Assembly: GCA_002411105.1 (NCBI GenBank)
Contig: DHQX01000016.1
Span: forward strand, 3,772-55,322
Source: Christensenella sp. UBA5327
GTDB lineage: Bacteria; Bacillota; Clostridia; Christensenellales; Aristaeellaceae
Direction of reading: 5' to 3'
Length of the DNA: 51,551 nt
Part shown: positions 32,430 through 40,299 of the stretch, piece by piece
How the letters are laid out: every line of letters begins with the position of its first letter
How positions within the stretch are numbered: the stretch's first letter is position 1
Translations under genes and position numbers: made by a program
Notes under the pieces: generated by a model
Databases searched by the model: none
Seen by the model: only the letters and a program-made list of their open reading frames with translations
What the model was told of the DNA's origin: nothing

Positions 32430-32766
32430 TCCCCTTCATCCAAGCCAAGAGATACTTGGATCATTAAAAGAGTCAGTAACAAATAATGCGTTTGGTTTCC
32501 TTCTCTGGGACAGTGAAGTTGCCTGATTGCTTTTGGCAGTCCGAACCTGTTCTGTCAACATCTCACAGGCTGTAAGTAACCGACTTATTATCCCACATCT
32601 GTTCAGTTCCGGGAAGGAATTGGCCCTCTTTCATCATCTTCATAATCCCACACACTTCCGGTATGAGGCAAAAAACAATGTCATGACCCCCTTGAAAAAT
32701 CCAGTCAATGTTTTAGGCTGTTATTGACCAAATGGGTTTGACCGGTTTGGACGAAAGGAGTGACGC
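32430..32766. other. AT-rich intergenic stretch without a convincing gene
   Basis: 337 bases. A 66-codon frame at 32527-32727 has no ribosome site and no recognisable content. GTCAAT (32704-32709) and ATTGAC (32723-32728) form a 25-base inverted repeat just upstream of the TetR gene, a plausible TetR operator. The rest has the same AT-rich composition as the GNAT gene before it and may be the remains of the same acquired segment. Confidence 0.4.
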
Positions 32767-33390
32767 ATGGTCAGCGAGCGTTTTCTGGCGTTGCCGGAGG
32801 AGAAGCAGCGCCGCCTGGTGGCGGCTGGCTTCAAGGTGTTCGGACTCAATGAATACAAAAAAGCCTCCACCGAGGATATCGCCCGGGAAGCCGGCATCAG
32901 CAAGGGGTACTTGTTCTATTACTTTCGCAACAAGCAGGCGCTTTATCTCTACTTGTATGACAAGGCCCTTGAAATCTCAAGGGCCCAGGTGCTGGACAGC
33001 TATTTTCACAGCATCACAGATTTTTTTGAGATGATGGCATATTCCGCCAGGAAAAAGGCGCAGCTTTCAGTTGACTTCCCTTACCTGACGGAGTTTATCT
33101 TGCGGGCGTATTATTCCCAGCGGGAGGATGTTTCCGGTGCGCTTCAGAAAAAAATTCTGGCGGATACCCAGGCCAGTTATCAGGCCGCGTTCCAGTCCCT
33201 GAATTTGCGCGCGTTTAAGCCGGAGGTAGACCCCGTCTACCTGATGCGCCTGCTGCAATGGATGGGGGACGGCTACCACAATGAGTGCCAGCGCCGCGGC
33301 TCTCCTCCCACTGTGGCGGAAATGATGGCGGAATTTGACCGGATGCTGGCCCTGATGAAAAAACTGTGCTACCGGGAGGAGTATCTATGA
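32767..33390 (+). CDS. TetR/AcrR-family transcriptional regulator
   Basis: 207 residues. The N-terminal HTH (about 12-58) follows the TetR pattern: RRLVAAGFKVFGLNEYKKAS, TEDIAREAGISKGYLFYYFRNKQALYLYLYD. The C-terminal ligand domain is helical and unassigned. The stop overlaps the start of the ATPase gene (CTATGA), so regulator and exporter are co-expressed and the TetR is likely the exporter's repressor. GAAAGGAGTGACGC precedes the ATG. Confidence 0.92.
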   Translation: MVSERFLALPEEKQRRLVAAGFKVFGLNEYKKASTEDIAREAGISKGYLFYYFRNKQALYLYLYDKALEISRAQVLDSYFHSITDFFEMMAYSARKKAQLSVDFPYLTEFILRAYYSQREDVSGALQKKILADTQASYQAAFQSLNLRAFKPEVDPVYLMRLLQWMGDGYHNECQRRGSPPTVAEMMAEFDRMLALMKKLCYREEYL

Positions 33391-34289
33391 ACGTGATTGA
33401 GATAAACGGTCTCACCAAGCGCTATGGCGAGAAAAAAGGCGTGTTTGACCTGAACTTCAGCATCAAGGAAGGGGAGGTCTTCGGCTATCTGGGGCCCAAT
33501 GGCTCCGGAAAAACCACCACCATCCGCCATCTGATGGGCTTTTTGAACCCTGACAGGGGCCGCTGCACCATCGCCGGGCTTGATTGCAGAAAGGATTCTG
33601 CCAAAATTCAGCAGGATGTGGGCTATTTGCCCGGAGAAATCGCCTTTTTTGACGAGATGAAGGGCGTGGAATACCTGCGCTTCATGTCGGCCATGCGCGG
33701 GAAGAAATGGGCGGAACGGGCAGACGAGATGCTCAGCCGTTTTGACCTTGACCCTTCCGGCCGCATCAAACGTATGTCCAAAGGCATGAAGCAAAAGCTG
33801 GGCCTGGTGGCGGCCCTGATGCATGATCCGGCTACCCTGATCCTGGATGAACCCACCTCCGGCCTTGACCCTCTGATGCAGGCCACCTTTGTGGCGTTGA
33901 TGCGGGAGGAAAAGCTGCGGGGCAAAACCATCCTGATGAGCAGCCACAGCTTTGAGGAAATCGAGAAAACCTGCGACAGGGTGGGCATCCTGAAGGAGGG
34001 GCGCATGCAGGCGCTGGTGGAGGTAACCGCCCTGAAAACCAGCCGACGGCGGGTTTACGCGCTGCATTTTGACAGCGAACAGGATCAGGCGGCCTTCGCG
34101 CGCCAGGGTCTAGACGTGATCTGGCAGGGCCCGGGCCAGGTTCATGTGGCCCTCACCGGCGATCTGCAGCCCTTCTTCAGCGCGCTGGCGGGCAGCCGCG
34201 CCAGCGGCCTTGATGTGGTCACCCAGCGGCTGGAAGACGTGTTCATCAGCTATTACGGAGGAAACAACCATGATCACAGCGCTGTATAA
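33387..34289 (+). CDS. ABC transporter ATP-binding protein (exporter type)
   Basis: A 300-residue ATPase. Walker A is LGPNGSGKTTTIRHLMG (about 36-52), the signature is MSKGMKQKLGLVAALM (about 131-146), Walker B is ATLILDEPTSGLD (about 150-162) and the switch region is ILMSSHSFEE. The C-terminal 80 residues are the DrrA-like extension. The start at 33387 follows GGGAGGAG and overlaps the tetR stop. The 3' end overlaps the permease gene by 20 bases. Confidence 0.93.
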   Translation: MNVIEINGLTKRYGEKKGVFDLNFSIKEGEVFGYLGPNGSGKTTTIRHLMGFLNPDRGRCTIAGLDCRKDSAKIQQDVGYLPGEIAFFDEMKGVEYLRFMSAMRGKKWAERADEMLSRFDLDPSGRIKRMSKGMKQKLGLVAALMHDPATLILDEPTSGLDPLMQATFVALMREEKLRGKTILMSSHSFEEIEKTCDRVGILKEGRMQALVEVTALKTSRRRVYALHFDSEQDQAAFARQGLDVIWQGPGQVHVALTGDLQPFFSALAGSRASGLDVVTQRLEDVFISYYGGNNHDHSAV

Positions 34290-35070
34290 AAAAGACTGGA
34301 AAGCCCATTGGAAACTGCTCCTGGCCATCCTTGTGATCAGCGCCATGTACCTGACGGTCATCATCTTCATGTTCGACCCTTCCGGCGGGGATGTCCTGGA
34401 ACAACTGGCGGCGCTGAAGATGCCAGAGGAATTCCTGGCCGCCTTTGGCTTCACCAGCGCAGACCCCAGCCTGCTGGGCTTTCTGGCCAGCTATCTCTAC
34501 GGCTTTTTGCTGCTGGCCCTGCCGCTGGTTTCCACGATTATCGTGGCAAACCGGCTGATGGCGGCGATGGTGGACAGGGGCTCCATGGCCTCCATCCTCT
34601 CAAGCGCCGTCACCCGGCGCCAGGTGGCCATCACGCAGGCTGCCTTCCTGATCAGCTATCTGATGGTGCAGATGCTCTTCATCACAGGGGCCGGGCTAGT
34701 GATAAGCGCCGCACAGTTCCCGGGCATGCTGCACCAGGCAGGTTTCCTGAAGCTCAACGGCGGGCTTTTTATGGCGCACCTAGCCATCAGCGCCCTGTGC
34801 TTCTTCTTCTCCTGCCTGTTTGGCGAAACACGCCGCGCGCTGGCCTTTGGCGCCGGGCTTCCGGTGATGTTCCTGGTGATGCAGATGTTGGTGAACTACA
34901 ACCCAGACCTGAAGGCCCTCAGGTGGCTGAGCTTCTTCTCACTCTTTGCGCCAGGCGACTTTGTGGCCGGAAGCCCTGTATGGCTTCCCATGCTGGCGCT
35001 GGCCCTGATTGCTACAGCGCTTTACGCGGCGGGCGTGGTGGTGTTTGACAAAAAAGACCTGCCGCTGTAG
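34270..35070 (+). CDS. ABC-2 type exporter permease
   Basis: 266 residues, about six hydrophobic segments. The N-terminus is MITALYKKDWKAHWKLLLAI followed by ISAMYLTVIIFMFDP, and the central VDRGSMASILSSAVTRRQVA (about 103-122) is the coupling region seen in ABC-2 permeases with the ILSSPVTR-like motif. It works with the ATPase encoded just upstream. ATG at 34270 with GGAGG seven bases before, inside the ATPase gene. This is the second regulator-plus-exporter operon within 5 kb. Confidence 0.9.
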   Translation: MITALYKKDWKAHWKLLLAILVISAMYLTVIIFMFDPSGGDVLEQLAALKMPEEFLAAFGFTSADPSLLGFLASYLYGFLLLALPLVSTIIVANRLMAAMVDRGSMASILSSAVTRRQVAITQAAFLISYLMVQMLFITGAGLVISAAQFPGMLHQAGFLKLNGGLFMAHLAISALCFFFSCLFGETRRALAFGAGLPVMFLVMQMLVNYNPDLKALRWLSFFSLFAPGDFVAGSPVWLPMLALALIATALYAAGVVVFDKKDLPL

Positions 35071-35131
35071 TGGGTTTTCCCCCACAGCGGCAGGCAACAG
35101 GATGTTTCTCCCCACCTACTAAGTGAAAACA

Positions 35132-35260
35132 TTAACGCACAGATTGGGTGAGGATTTTTCGAGGCTCCAGGAGGCTGAGTGAGAAAGGAGTAGCCATAGC
35201 TACTTTGACCGAGCGAGGCGATCTGGAGACCGGAAAAGACCGCCTCAATCAAAGCGTTAA
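35132..35260. repeat. Structured palindromic intergenic element (about 129 bp)
   Basis: Between converging genes lies a sequence whose parts pair in nested order: TTAACGC with GCGTTAA (35132-35138, 35254-35260), GATTG with CAATC, ATTTTTC with GAAAAG (imperfect), CTCCAG with CTGGAG (35165-35170, 35223-35228), and AGTAGC with GCTACT around CATA at the tip. Such long imperfect palindromes fit a miniature interspersed element or a transcribed structured RNA. Only one copy is in this window. Coding potential is not apparent. Confidence 0.55.
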
Positions 35261-35280
35261 GGTTTGAACTTCGTATCCGT

Positions 35281-36216
35281 TTACTTCAGGAACCCCGCCA
35301 CAATCCTGGCCTCAGCCTCTTCCTCTGTCAGGCCCAGGGTGCGCAGCTTTAAAATCTGCTCGCCCGCGATTTTGCCGATGGCGGCCTCATGGATGAGGGC
35401 GGCGTCGGGGTTTAAGGCATCCAGCTGGGGGGCCGCAGTCACCACGGCGTCATCCGCCAGAATGGCATCACAGGCGCTGTGGCCGTGGCATCTGGCCTCG
35501 CCCACGATGCGGCTGACAAAGCTCTGCCGGGATTTTCCCTTGGCCACCGACCGGCTCACCAGGTCGCAGCCGGCATCCTCCCCTTCCAGCACCACATCAA
35601 AATAGGTCTTGGCCTCCTCATCCCCCTGGGTGAGCAGGCGCTCCCGGACGATCAGCTTGGCCCTGGCCTTCAGGTTAGCGGTGGTTTTTCGGTCGGTATA
35701 GGAGACGCCGCCCAGCTGGGAGGTCTCCATGGTGAGGGAGGCATCCTCCTCCAGGAAGCACTCGGTCACCGGGTTGATGCGGCGCAAGCCCGCCCCCTCC
35801 CCTGTGCCGATGTGCTTTTCCTCGTAGATCACCTCGCTGCCGGAGGCCAGGTAAAAGCGGTGGATGCCGTCATGGCGGCTCTCGCCATTGTCGGCGGTGT
35901 GCACGCCACAGCCAGCCACGATGGTGACCTTGGCGCCCGCGCCGATATAAAAATCGTTGTATGCCACATCGCTCACATCCCCATGGGTGACCACCGCGGG
36001 GATGAACACCTTCTCGCCCCGGGTGCCGGGGGCCACGTGAATCTCAAGGCCCGGCTTGCCATCCGGCTTTGACTGGATGCGGATGTTCTCCGTGCTGCGC
36101 CTGCCTGCGCAGCCAGAGTCCTGGCGGATATTGTAGGCGCCTTCAAACGCCCCCTCATAGCCCGCCACGGTATGCAGCAGGGACTGGGCCACCGGGTTCA
36201 CTTCCTGGATGTTCAT
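35281..36216 (-). CDS. Short SufB/SufD-family Fe-S scaffold protein
   Basis: 311 residues with only the SufBD beta-helix core; typical SufB is about 470 and SufD about 420 residues. The core pattern is visible: HGDVSDVAYNDFYIGAGAKV (about 78-97), ARCHGHSACDAILADDAVVT (about 242-261) and LIHEAAIGKIAGEQILKLRT (about 275-294), holding the conserved His-Glu. The cysteine that in SufB lies in the GDKCGAHT-type segment is replaced here (ILADDAVVT). With SufC it should form a minimal scaffold for iron-sulfur cluster assembly. ATG at 36216 overlaps the sufC stop by one base. Confidence 0.88.
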   Translation of the reverse strand: MNIQEVNPVAQSLLHTVAGYEGAFEGAYNIRQDSGCAGRRSTENIRIQSKPDGKPGLEIHVAPGTRGEKVFIPAVVTHGDVSDVAYNDFYIGAGAKVTIVAGCGVHTADNGESRHDGIHRFYLASGSEVIYEEKHIGTGEGAGLRRINPVTECFLEEDASLTMETSQLGGVSYTDRKTTANLKARAKLIVRERLLTQGDEEAKTYFDVVLEGEDAGCDLVSRSVAKGKSRQSFVSRIVGEARCHGHSACDAILADDAVVTAAPQLDALNPDAALIHEAAIGKIAGEQILKLRTLGLTEEEAEARIVAGFLK

Positions 36217-36944
36217 CACAGCCGCTCCCTCCTTCCCACCGGGCAGTAGCCCGCGATTTCGCCGGCCAGAAGGCCAGGCAGCACCTCGTCCTTGGGCCCC
36301 TGATCCCGCACCTGGCCTGAGGAGAGCACAATGATCTCATCCGCCACGTCAATCAGCCGCTGCTGGTGGGAGATGATGACAAGGGTGCGCTTCTCACGCT
36401 TGAGTTCATTAAACACATCCACCAACCCCTTGAACGACCACATGTCAATCCCGGCTTCCGGCTCATCAAAGATGGACACCTTGGTGCCCCGCGCCAGAAC
36501 CGAGGCGATCTCCACCCGCTTGATCTCGCCGCCTGACAGGCTGGCGTCCACCGCCCTGTCCACATAGTCCATCGTGCACAGCCCCACCTTGCCGGTGAGG
36601 TCGCACAGGGTATCAAAGTCAAGGGGGCTGCCCGCCGCCGTCTCCAGCAAATCCTGCACGGTGAAGCCCTTAAAGCGCACCGGCGTCTGGAAACCAAAGC
36701 TGATGCCCAGCCGCGCCCGCTGGGTGACGTCCAGGTCCGTGATGTCCTGCCCATCCAGATAAATGCGCCCGGCGCTTGGCTTCACCAGCCCCGCGATGAG
36801 CTTGGCCAGGGTGGTTTTGCCGCCGCCATTGGGCCCGGTGACCACGGTGAGCTTGCCCTTAGGGATGGTGAGGCTTAAATCCTTGATGATATCGCCGCCA
36901 TCCGGCAGCGTCCAGCTGACATGTTCCAGCCTGATCAATTCCAT
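36216..36944 (-). CDS. sufC: SufC-type ABC ATPase for Fe-S assembly
   Basis: A 242-residue soluble ABC ATPase. Walker A is GPNGGGKTTLAKLIAG (about 37-52), the signature is the SufC form LSGGEIKRVEIASVL (about 141-155), Walker B is KVSIFDEPEAGIDMW (about 160-174) and the H-loop ISHQQ (about 195-199). SufC partners SufB/SufD in the cytoplasm and has no membrane partner here. ATG at 36944 has AAAAGGAGG. The gene pair stands alone: no SufS, SufU or other SufB/D homologue is adjacent. The upstream EamA gene is divergent. Confidence 0.94.
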   Translation of the reverse strand: MELIRLEHVSWTLPDGGDIIKDLSLTIPKGKLTVVTGPNGGGKTTLAKLIAGLVKPSAGRIYLDGQDITDLDVTQRARLGISFGFQTPVRFKGFTVQDLLETAAGSPLDFDTLCDLTGKVGLCTMDYVDRAVDASLSGGEIKRVEIASVLARGTKVSIFDEPEAGIDMWSFKGLVDVFNELKREKRTLVIISHQQRLIDVADEIIVLSSGQVRDQGPKDEVLPGLLAGEIAGYCPVGRRERL

Positions 36945-36990
36945 ATCCTCCTTTTGCCAGGTCCAAACCGGCATATGGATTGTACCCGCC

Positions 36991-37019
36991 TTGACGGCGT
37001 TGCAATCCCCACCTAAAAT
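36991..37019 (+). promoter_or_regulatory. Sigma-A promoter of the 37057 EamA gene
   Basis: TTGACG (36991-36996), 17-base spacer, TAAAAT (37014-37019). It fixes the gene start downstream of about 37026. Confidence 0.68.
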
Positions 37020-37056
37020 AGGGCCCATCCTGCGTTGTGAAAGGCGGTGGCGCTTG

Positions 37057-37962
37057 GTGGAACCCTCCCGGCGGGGCAGCCTGATGCTGCTGGTGGCCTC
37101 GGTCATCTGGGGCAGCACCTTTGTGGCCCAGAGCCTGGCGGCGCAGCATCTGCGCCCCTTCACCTTCCAGTTTGCCCGCTCCATGCTGGGCGCTGCGGCC
37201 CTGTTGCCCGCCATCCTGATCGCGGACCGCGTGAAGAAGAAAAAACATGGCCACACCCGGCCCCCGGCCCAGGCGGACAAACGCCTGCTGCTAAAGGGCG
37301 GCCTGGCCTGCGGGCTGGCGCTGTTTGTGGCCACCAACCTGCAGCAGTTTGGCCTGGAGGAGTCGGGCGCTGGCAAGGCCGGATTTATCACAGCGCTGTA
37401 CATCCTCATCGTGCCCATCCTGGGGCTTTTCCTGGGGCACAGGGCCAGGCCTGCGCTGTGGGTGTCCGTTGGCATTGCCGCTGTGGGGCTTTATCTGCTC
37501 AGCGTCAAGTCGGGCTTCCACATTTCCACCGGCGATGCGCTGCTGATTCTGTGTGCCGTCGCCTTTGCGGTGCAGATTCTGCTGGTGGATCACTACGGCC
37601 TCAAGGTGAGCGGGATGAAGCTGTGCAGCCTGCAGTTTCTGGTGTCGGGGCTGCTCTCGGGGGTTTTGATGATCCTGCTTGAAAAGCCAGACGCCACCAG
37701 CATCCTGGCCGCCTGGGGGCCGCTATTGTACGCCGGGGTGCTCTCCAGCGGCGTGGCCTATACCCTGCAGATCTTCGGCCAGCGCACCACACCGCCTGCC
37801 ATCGCGTCGCTGCTCATGAGCCTGGAGGCGGTGTTTGCGGTCATCACCGCCATCCTGGTGCTGGGCCAGGTGCCCACACCCCGGGAATGGGCGGGGAGCG
37901 CCCTGATGTTTTCTGCCATCCTGCTGGCCCAGCGCGGGCAGGAGCAGCGCCCGGCCGTGTAA
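37057..37962 (+). CDS. EamA/DMT-family transporter
   Basis: 301 residues, ten predicted helices in two EamA repeats: LMLLVASVIWGSTFVAQSLA (about 9-28) at the start, then GKAGFITALYILIVPILGLF in the first repeat, and the second-half ASLLMSLEAVFAVITAIL (about 249-266). It probably exports or imports a small metabolite; the substrate is unknown. GTG at 37057 is chosen because it follows the promoter and a purine-rich AAAGGCGGTGG; ATG at 37084 or TTG at 37054 remain possible. The longer reading frame to 36763 is antisense to sufC and is rejected. Confidence 0.88.
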   Translation: MEPSRRGSLMLLVASVIWGSTFVAQSLAAQHLRPFTFQFARSMLGAAALLPAILIADRVKKKKHGHTRPPAQADKRLLLKGGLACGLALFVATNLQQFGLEESGAGKAGFITALYILIVPILGLFLGHRARPALWVSVGIAAVGLYLLSVKSGFHISTGDALLILCAVAFAVQILLVDHYGLKVSGMKLCSLQFLVSGLLSGVLMILLEKPDATSILAAWGPLLYAGVLSSGVAYTLQIFGQRTTPPAIASLLMSLEAVFAVITAILVLGQVPTPREWAGSALMFSAILLAQRGQEQRPAV

Positions 37963-38010
37963 AGCATGGGTAAAATTGGTAGCGTTTTCCCGCACACGAC
38001 ACCACTTTTG

Positions 38011-38019
38011 TGATATAAT
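38011..38019 (+). promoter_or_regulatory. Extended -10 promoter of the NatAB-like exporter
   Basis: TGATATAAT (38011-38019), an extended -10 with no clear -35, 30 bases before the ATPase start. Confidence 0.5.
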
Positions 38020-38048
38020 CCTGCTGTTTGCAAGAAAGAGGTGAAGTC

Positions 38049-38951
38049 ATGCAACTGGACATCAACAACATCTCCAAGAGCTTTGGGGACAAGGAAGTGC
38101 TCCACGGCGTTTCCTTTTCCGTGGTCTCCGGCCGCGCCATGGGCTTTCTGGGCCGCAATGGCGCCGGCAAATCCACCACCATCCGCTGCCTGATGGACGT
38201 GTTCCGCCCGGACAGCGGCAATTTCCTGCTGGATGGCAAGCCCTTCAAGCCCCGGAGCCTGAAGATCGGCTATCTGCCTGAGGAGCGCGGCATGTACCAA
38301 AAAAACGATGTGCTGGCGCAGCTGGCCTACTTCGCCCGGCTGCGTGGCGCCACCAAGGCTGACGCCGTGGCCAGCGCCAACCGCTGGATTGACTACTTTG
38401 AGCTGTCCGAATTTAAAAAGAAAAAACTGGAAACCCTCTCCAAGGGCAACCAGCAGAAAATCCAGATCGCCCAGTCCTTCCTCAATGAGCCGGACATCCT
38501 GATCCTGGATGAGCCCTTCTCAGGCCTTGACCCGGTCAACGCCCAGATCTTCAAGGATGCCATCAGCGAGTTTGTGAAGGAAGGGCGACTGGTCATCTTC
38601 TCCTCCCACCAGATGGGCTACGTGGAGGAGGTCTGTGATGATGTCACCCTCATCCACCACGGCAACATCCTGCTGTCGGGCAACCTGGACGAGATCAAGC
38701 GGGAGGAGGGGCAGGACAAGCTCTTCATCTCCGTCCTCTCAGACGACAAGGCCTGGGAGAGGGAGCTGGCCGCGGCCTTCCCAGCGCTTGCCATCCTGCC
38801 CGGGGATGATGGGCTGATTCTGGACACCCGGGGCCAGGTGAGCCAGGAGGACATCATGGGCTGGGTCTCCGGCCAGCGCCTCACCCTCCGGCGCTTTGGC
38901 CTGTATGAGCCCAGCCTCAACGATATTTTCATTCGGAAGGCAGGTGACTGA
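38049..38951 (+). CDS. ABC transporter ATP-binding protein (NatA-like)
   Basis: A 300-residue ATPase. Walker A is LGRNGAGKSTTIRCLMD (about 36-52), the signature LSKGNQQKIQIAQSFL (about 131-146), Walker B ILILDEPFSGLDPVN (about 151-165). YLPEERGMYQKNDV (about 78-91) is the Q-loop region typical of NatA/YhaQ-type exporters. The C-terminal 80 residues are the usual extension. The permease gene begins one base after its stop. Family members export sodium or drugs; the substrate is not settled here. Confidence 0.93.
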   Translation: MQLDINNISKSFGDKEVLHGVSFSVVSGRAMGFLGRNGAGKSTTIRCLMDVFRPDSGNFLLDGKPFKPRSLKIGYLPEERGMYQKNDVLAQLAYFARLRGATKADAVASANRWIDYFELSEFKKKKLETLSKGNQQKIQIAQSFLNEPDILILDEPFSGLDPVNAQIFKDAISEFVKEGRLVIFSSHQMGYVEEVCDDVTLIHHGNILLSGNLDEIKREEGQDKLFISVLSDDKAWERELAAAFPALAILPGDDGLILDTRGQVSQEDIMGWVSGQRLTLRRFGLYEPSLNDIFIRKAGD

Positions 38952-38952
38952 C

Positions 38953-40194
38953 ATGCGTGATTTTATCACCGTTTTCAACTATGAGCTTAAAACCCAGCTA
39001 TTCAAAAAGGCTGCCATTTTCACCACGATCATCATGATGATCGTGGTGCTGGCGGTTACCTTCCTGCCCCGCATCATCGCCCTGTTTGATTCCGGAAACC
39101 CTGAGAAGAGCATGGAGGGGGAAATGCCCAGCCAGGCCATCAAGGGGGCTGGCTATGTGCTGCCCTCAGGGCCTGAAGCCGCTTTGCTCACGCCCATTCT
39201 GGGCGAGGACGAAAGCCTCCGCTACGCCGATAAGGCCGCGCTGGAGCAGGCCCTGCGCGACAAGGCCATCGAGGTTGGCTTTATCATCCAACCGGATTTG
39301 AGCTATGAAGCCCTCTACCTGGACCGCGCCCTGGAGGACAAGCGGGACAGCCAGCTGGGCAACATCCTAACGCAGCTTAAAAAGCAGCAGCTGATCACCC
39401 AGAAGGGCCTCACCCCCCAGGATTTTGTCGCCATTGAAGAGGCCCAGTCCCAGGGAACAACCACCGTGCTTGGCCGCAACAGCACCAACAACTATGCCCT
39501 CTCCTTTGCGCTGATGGTGGTCATCTACATGGTGGTGCTGCTATATGGCAACGGCGTCTCCTCCATCATCGCCCGGGAGAAGGACAGCCGCACCATGGAA
39601 ATTCTCATCACCTCCACCCGCCCCTCCAGCCTCATCCTGGGCAAAGTGGCAGCCGCTGGGGTCTCGGCGCTGTTACAGTTTGGCATGGTGGTGGTGGCGG
39701 GCATTGTGGGCTATCAGCTGAATAAGTCCTTGTATCCCGAGATGGTCACCACCATGCTCTCTGGCACCCTCACCTCAAGCTATGTGTGGAGCTATCTGTT
39801 CTTCTCCTTCTTTGGCTTCATCCTCTACCTCTTCCTGTTCGCGGCCCTGGGCTCCACCGTCTCCAAGATGGAAGACCTGGCCAGCGCCACGGGCATTGTG
39901 CAGTTCCTGTTCATCATTGGCTACATCCTGGCCACCTTCGCCGCCAACATGCCTGCCAGCACCCTGTCGGTGGTGGCCAGCATCATCCCCTTCACCTCCA
40001 TCATGGTGATGCCGCTCAGAAGCGCCGTCATGACCGTGCCCTGGAGCGAGCTGATCCTCTCCGGCGCCCTGATGCTGCTGTTTGTGGCCTTCTTCGCCTT
40101 CCTCAGCATCAAAATCTACCGCTGGGGCAGCCTCAACTATGGCAACAAGACCCGGCTCTCCCGGATCGTGAAGGAAGCCCTGCGGGGGCACTGA
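38953..40194 (+). CDS. ABC-2 type permease (NatB-like)
   Basis: 413 residues. An N-terminal helix (about 21-41) is followed by a large extracytoplasmic domain of about 140 residues, then five to six helices from about 176 onward, the layout of NatB/YhaP. The hallmark segment IIAREKDSRTMEILITSTRP (about 205-224) is the cytoplasmic coupling region. It forms one exporter with the ATPase encoded just upstream. No regulator is encoded in the same unit, unlike the two other exporter operons in the window. Confidence 0.91.
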   Translation: MRDFITVFNYELKTQLFKKAAIFTTIIMMIVVLAVTFLPRIIALFDSGNPEKSMEGEMPSQAIKGAGYVLPSGPEAALLTPILGEDESLRYADKAALEQALRDKAIEVGFIIQPDLSYEALYLDRALEDKRDSQLGNILTQLKKQQLITQKGLTPQDFVAIEEAQSQGTTTVLGRNSTNNYALSFALMVVIYMVVLLYGNGVSSIIAREKDSRTMEILITSTRPSSLILGKVAAAGVSALLQFGMVVVAGIVGYQLNKSLYPEMVTTMLSGTLTSSYVWSYLFFSFFGFILYLFLFAALGSTVSKMEDLASATGIVQFLFIIGYILATFAANMPASTLSVVASIIPFTSIMVMPLRSAVMTVPWSELILSGALMLLFVAFFAFLSIKIYRWGSLNYGNKTRLSRIVKEALRGH

Positions 40195-40240
40195 TCTGCC
40201 ATCAACAGCCCTATACCGGCTGCCCTTCAGGGCGGGTGCC

Positions 40241-40269
40241 TTGCTGTGCGCCAATCATTCTGTTACAAT
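40241..40269 (+). promoter_or_regulatory. Sigma-A promoter of the NusG-II gene
   Basis: TTGCTG (40241-40246), 17-base spacer, TACAAT (40264-40269), 30 bases before the GTG start. Confidence 0.7.
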
Positions 40270-40299
40270 GGTGCGCATTGATTTGGAGGTGTCCGGCCT

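Noticed and set aside
32527..32727. 66-codon plus frame in the intergenic stretch
   Set aside because: No ribosome site, no recognisable residues; kept only as part of an unassigned region.
36763..37056. Longer N-terminus for the EamA transporter
   Set aside because: Would be antisense to sufC and lie upstream of the promoter at 36991-37019.
40201..40240. Terminator after the NatB-like gene
   Set aside because: Only a four-base GCCC/GGGC stem and no T-run.
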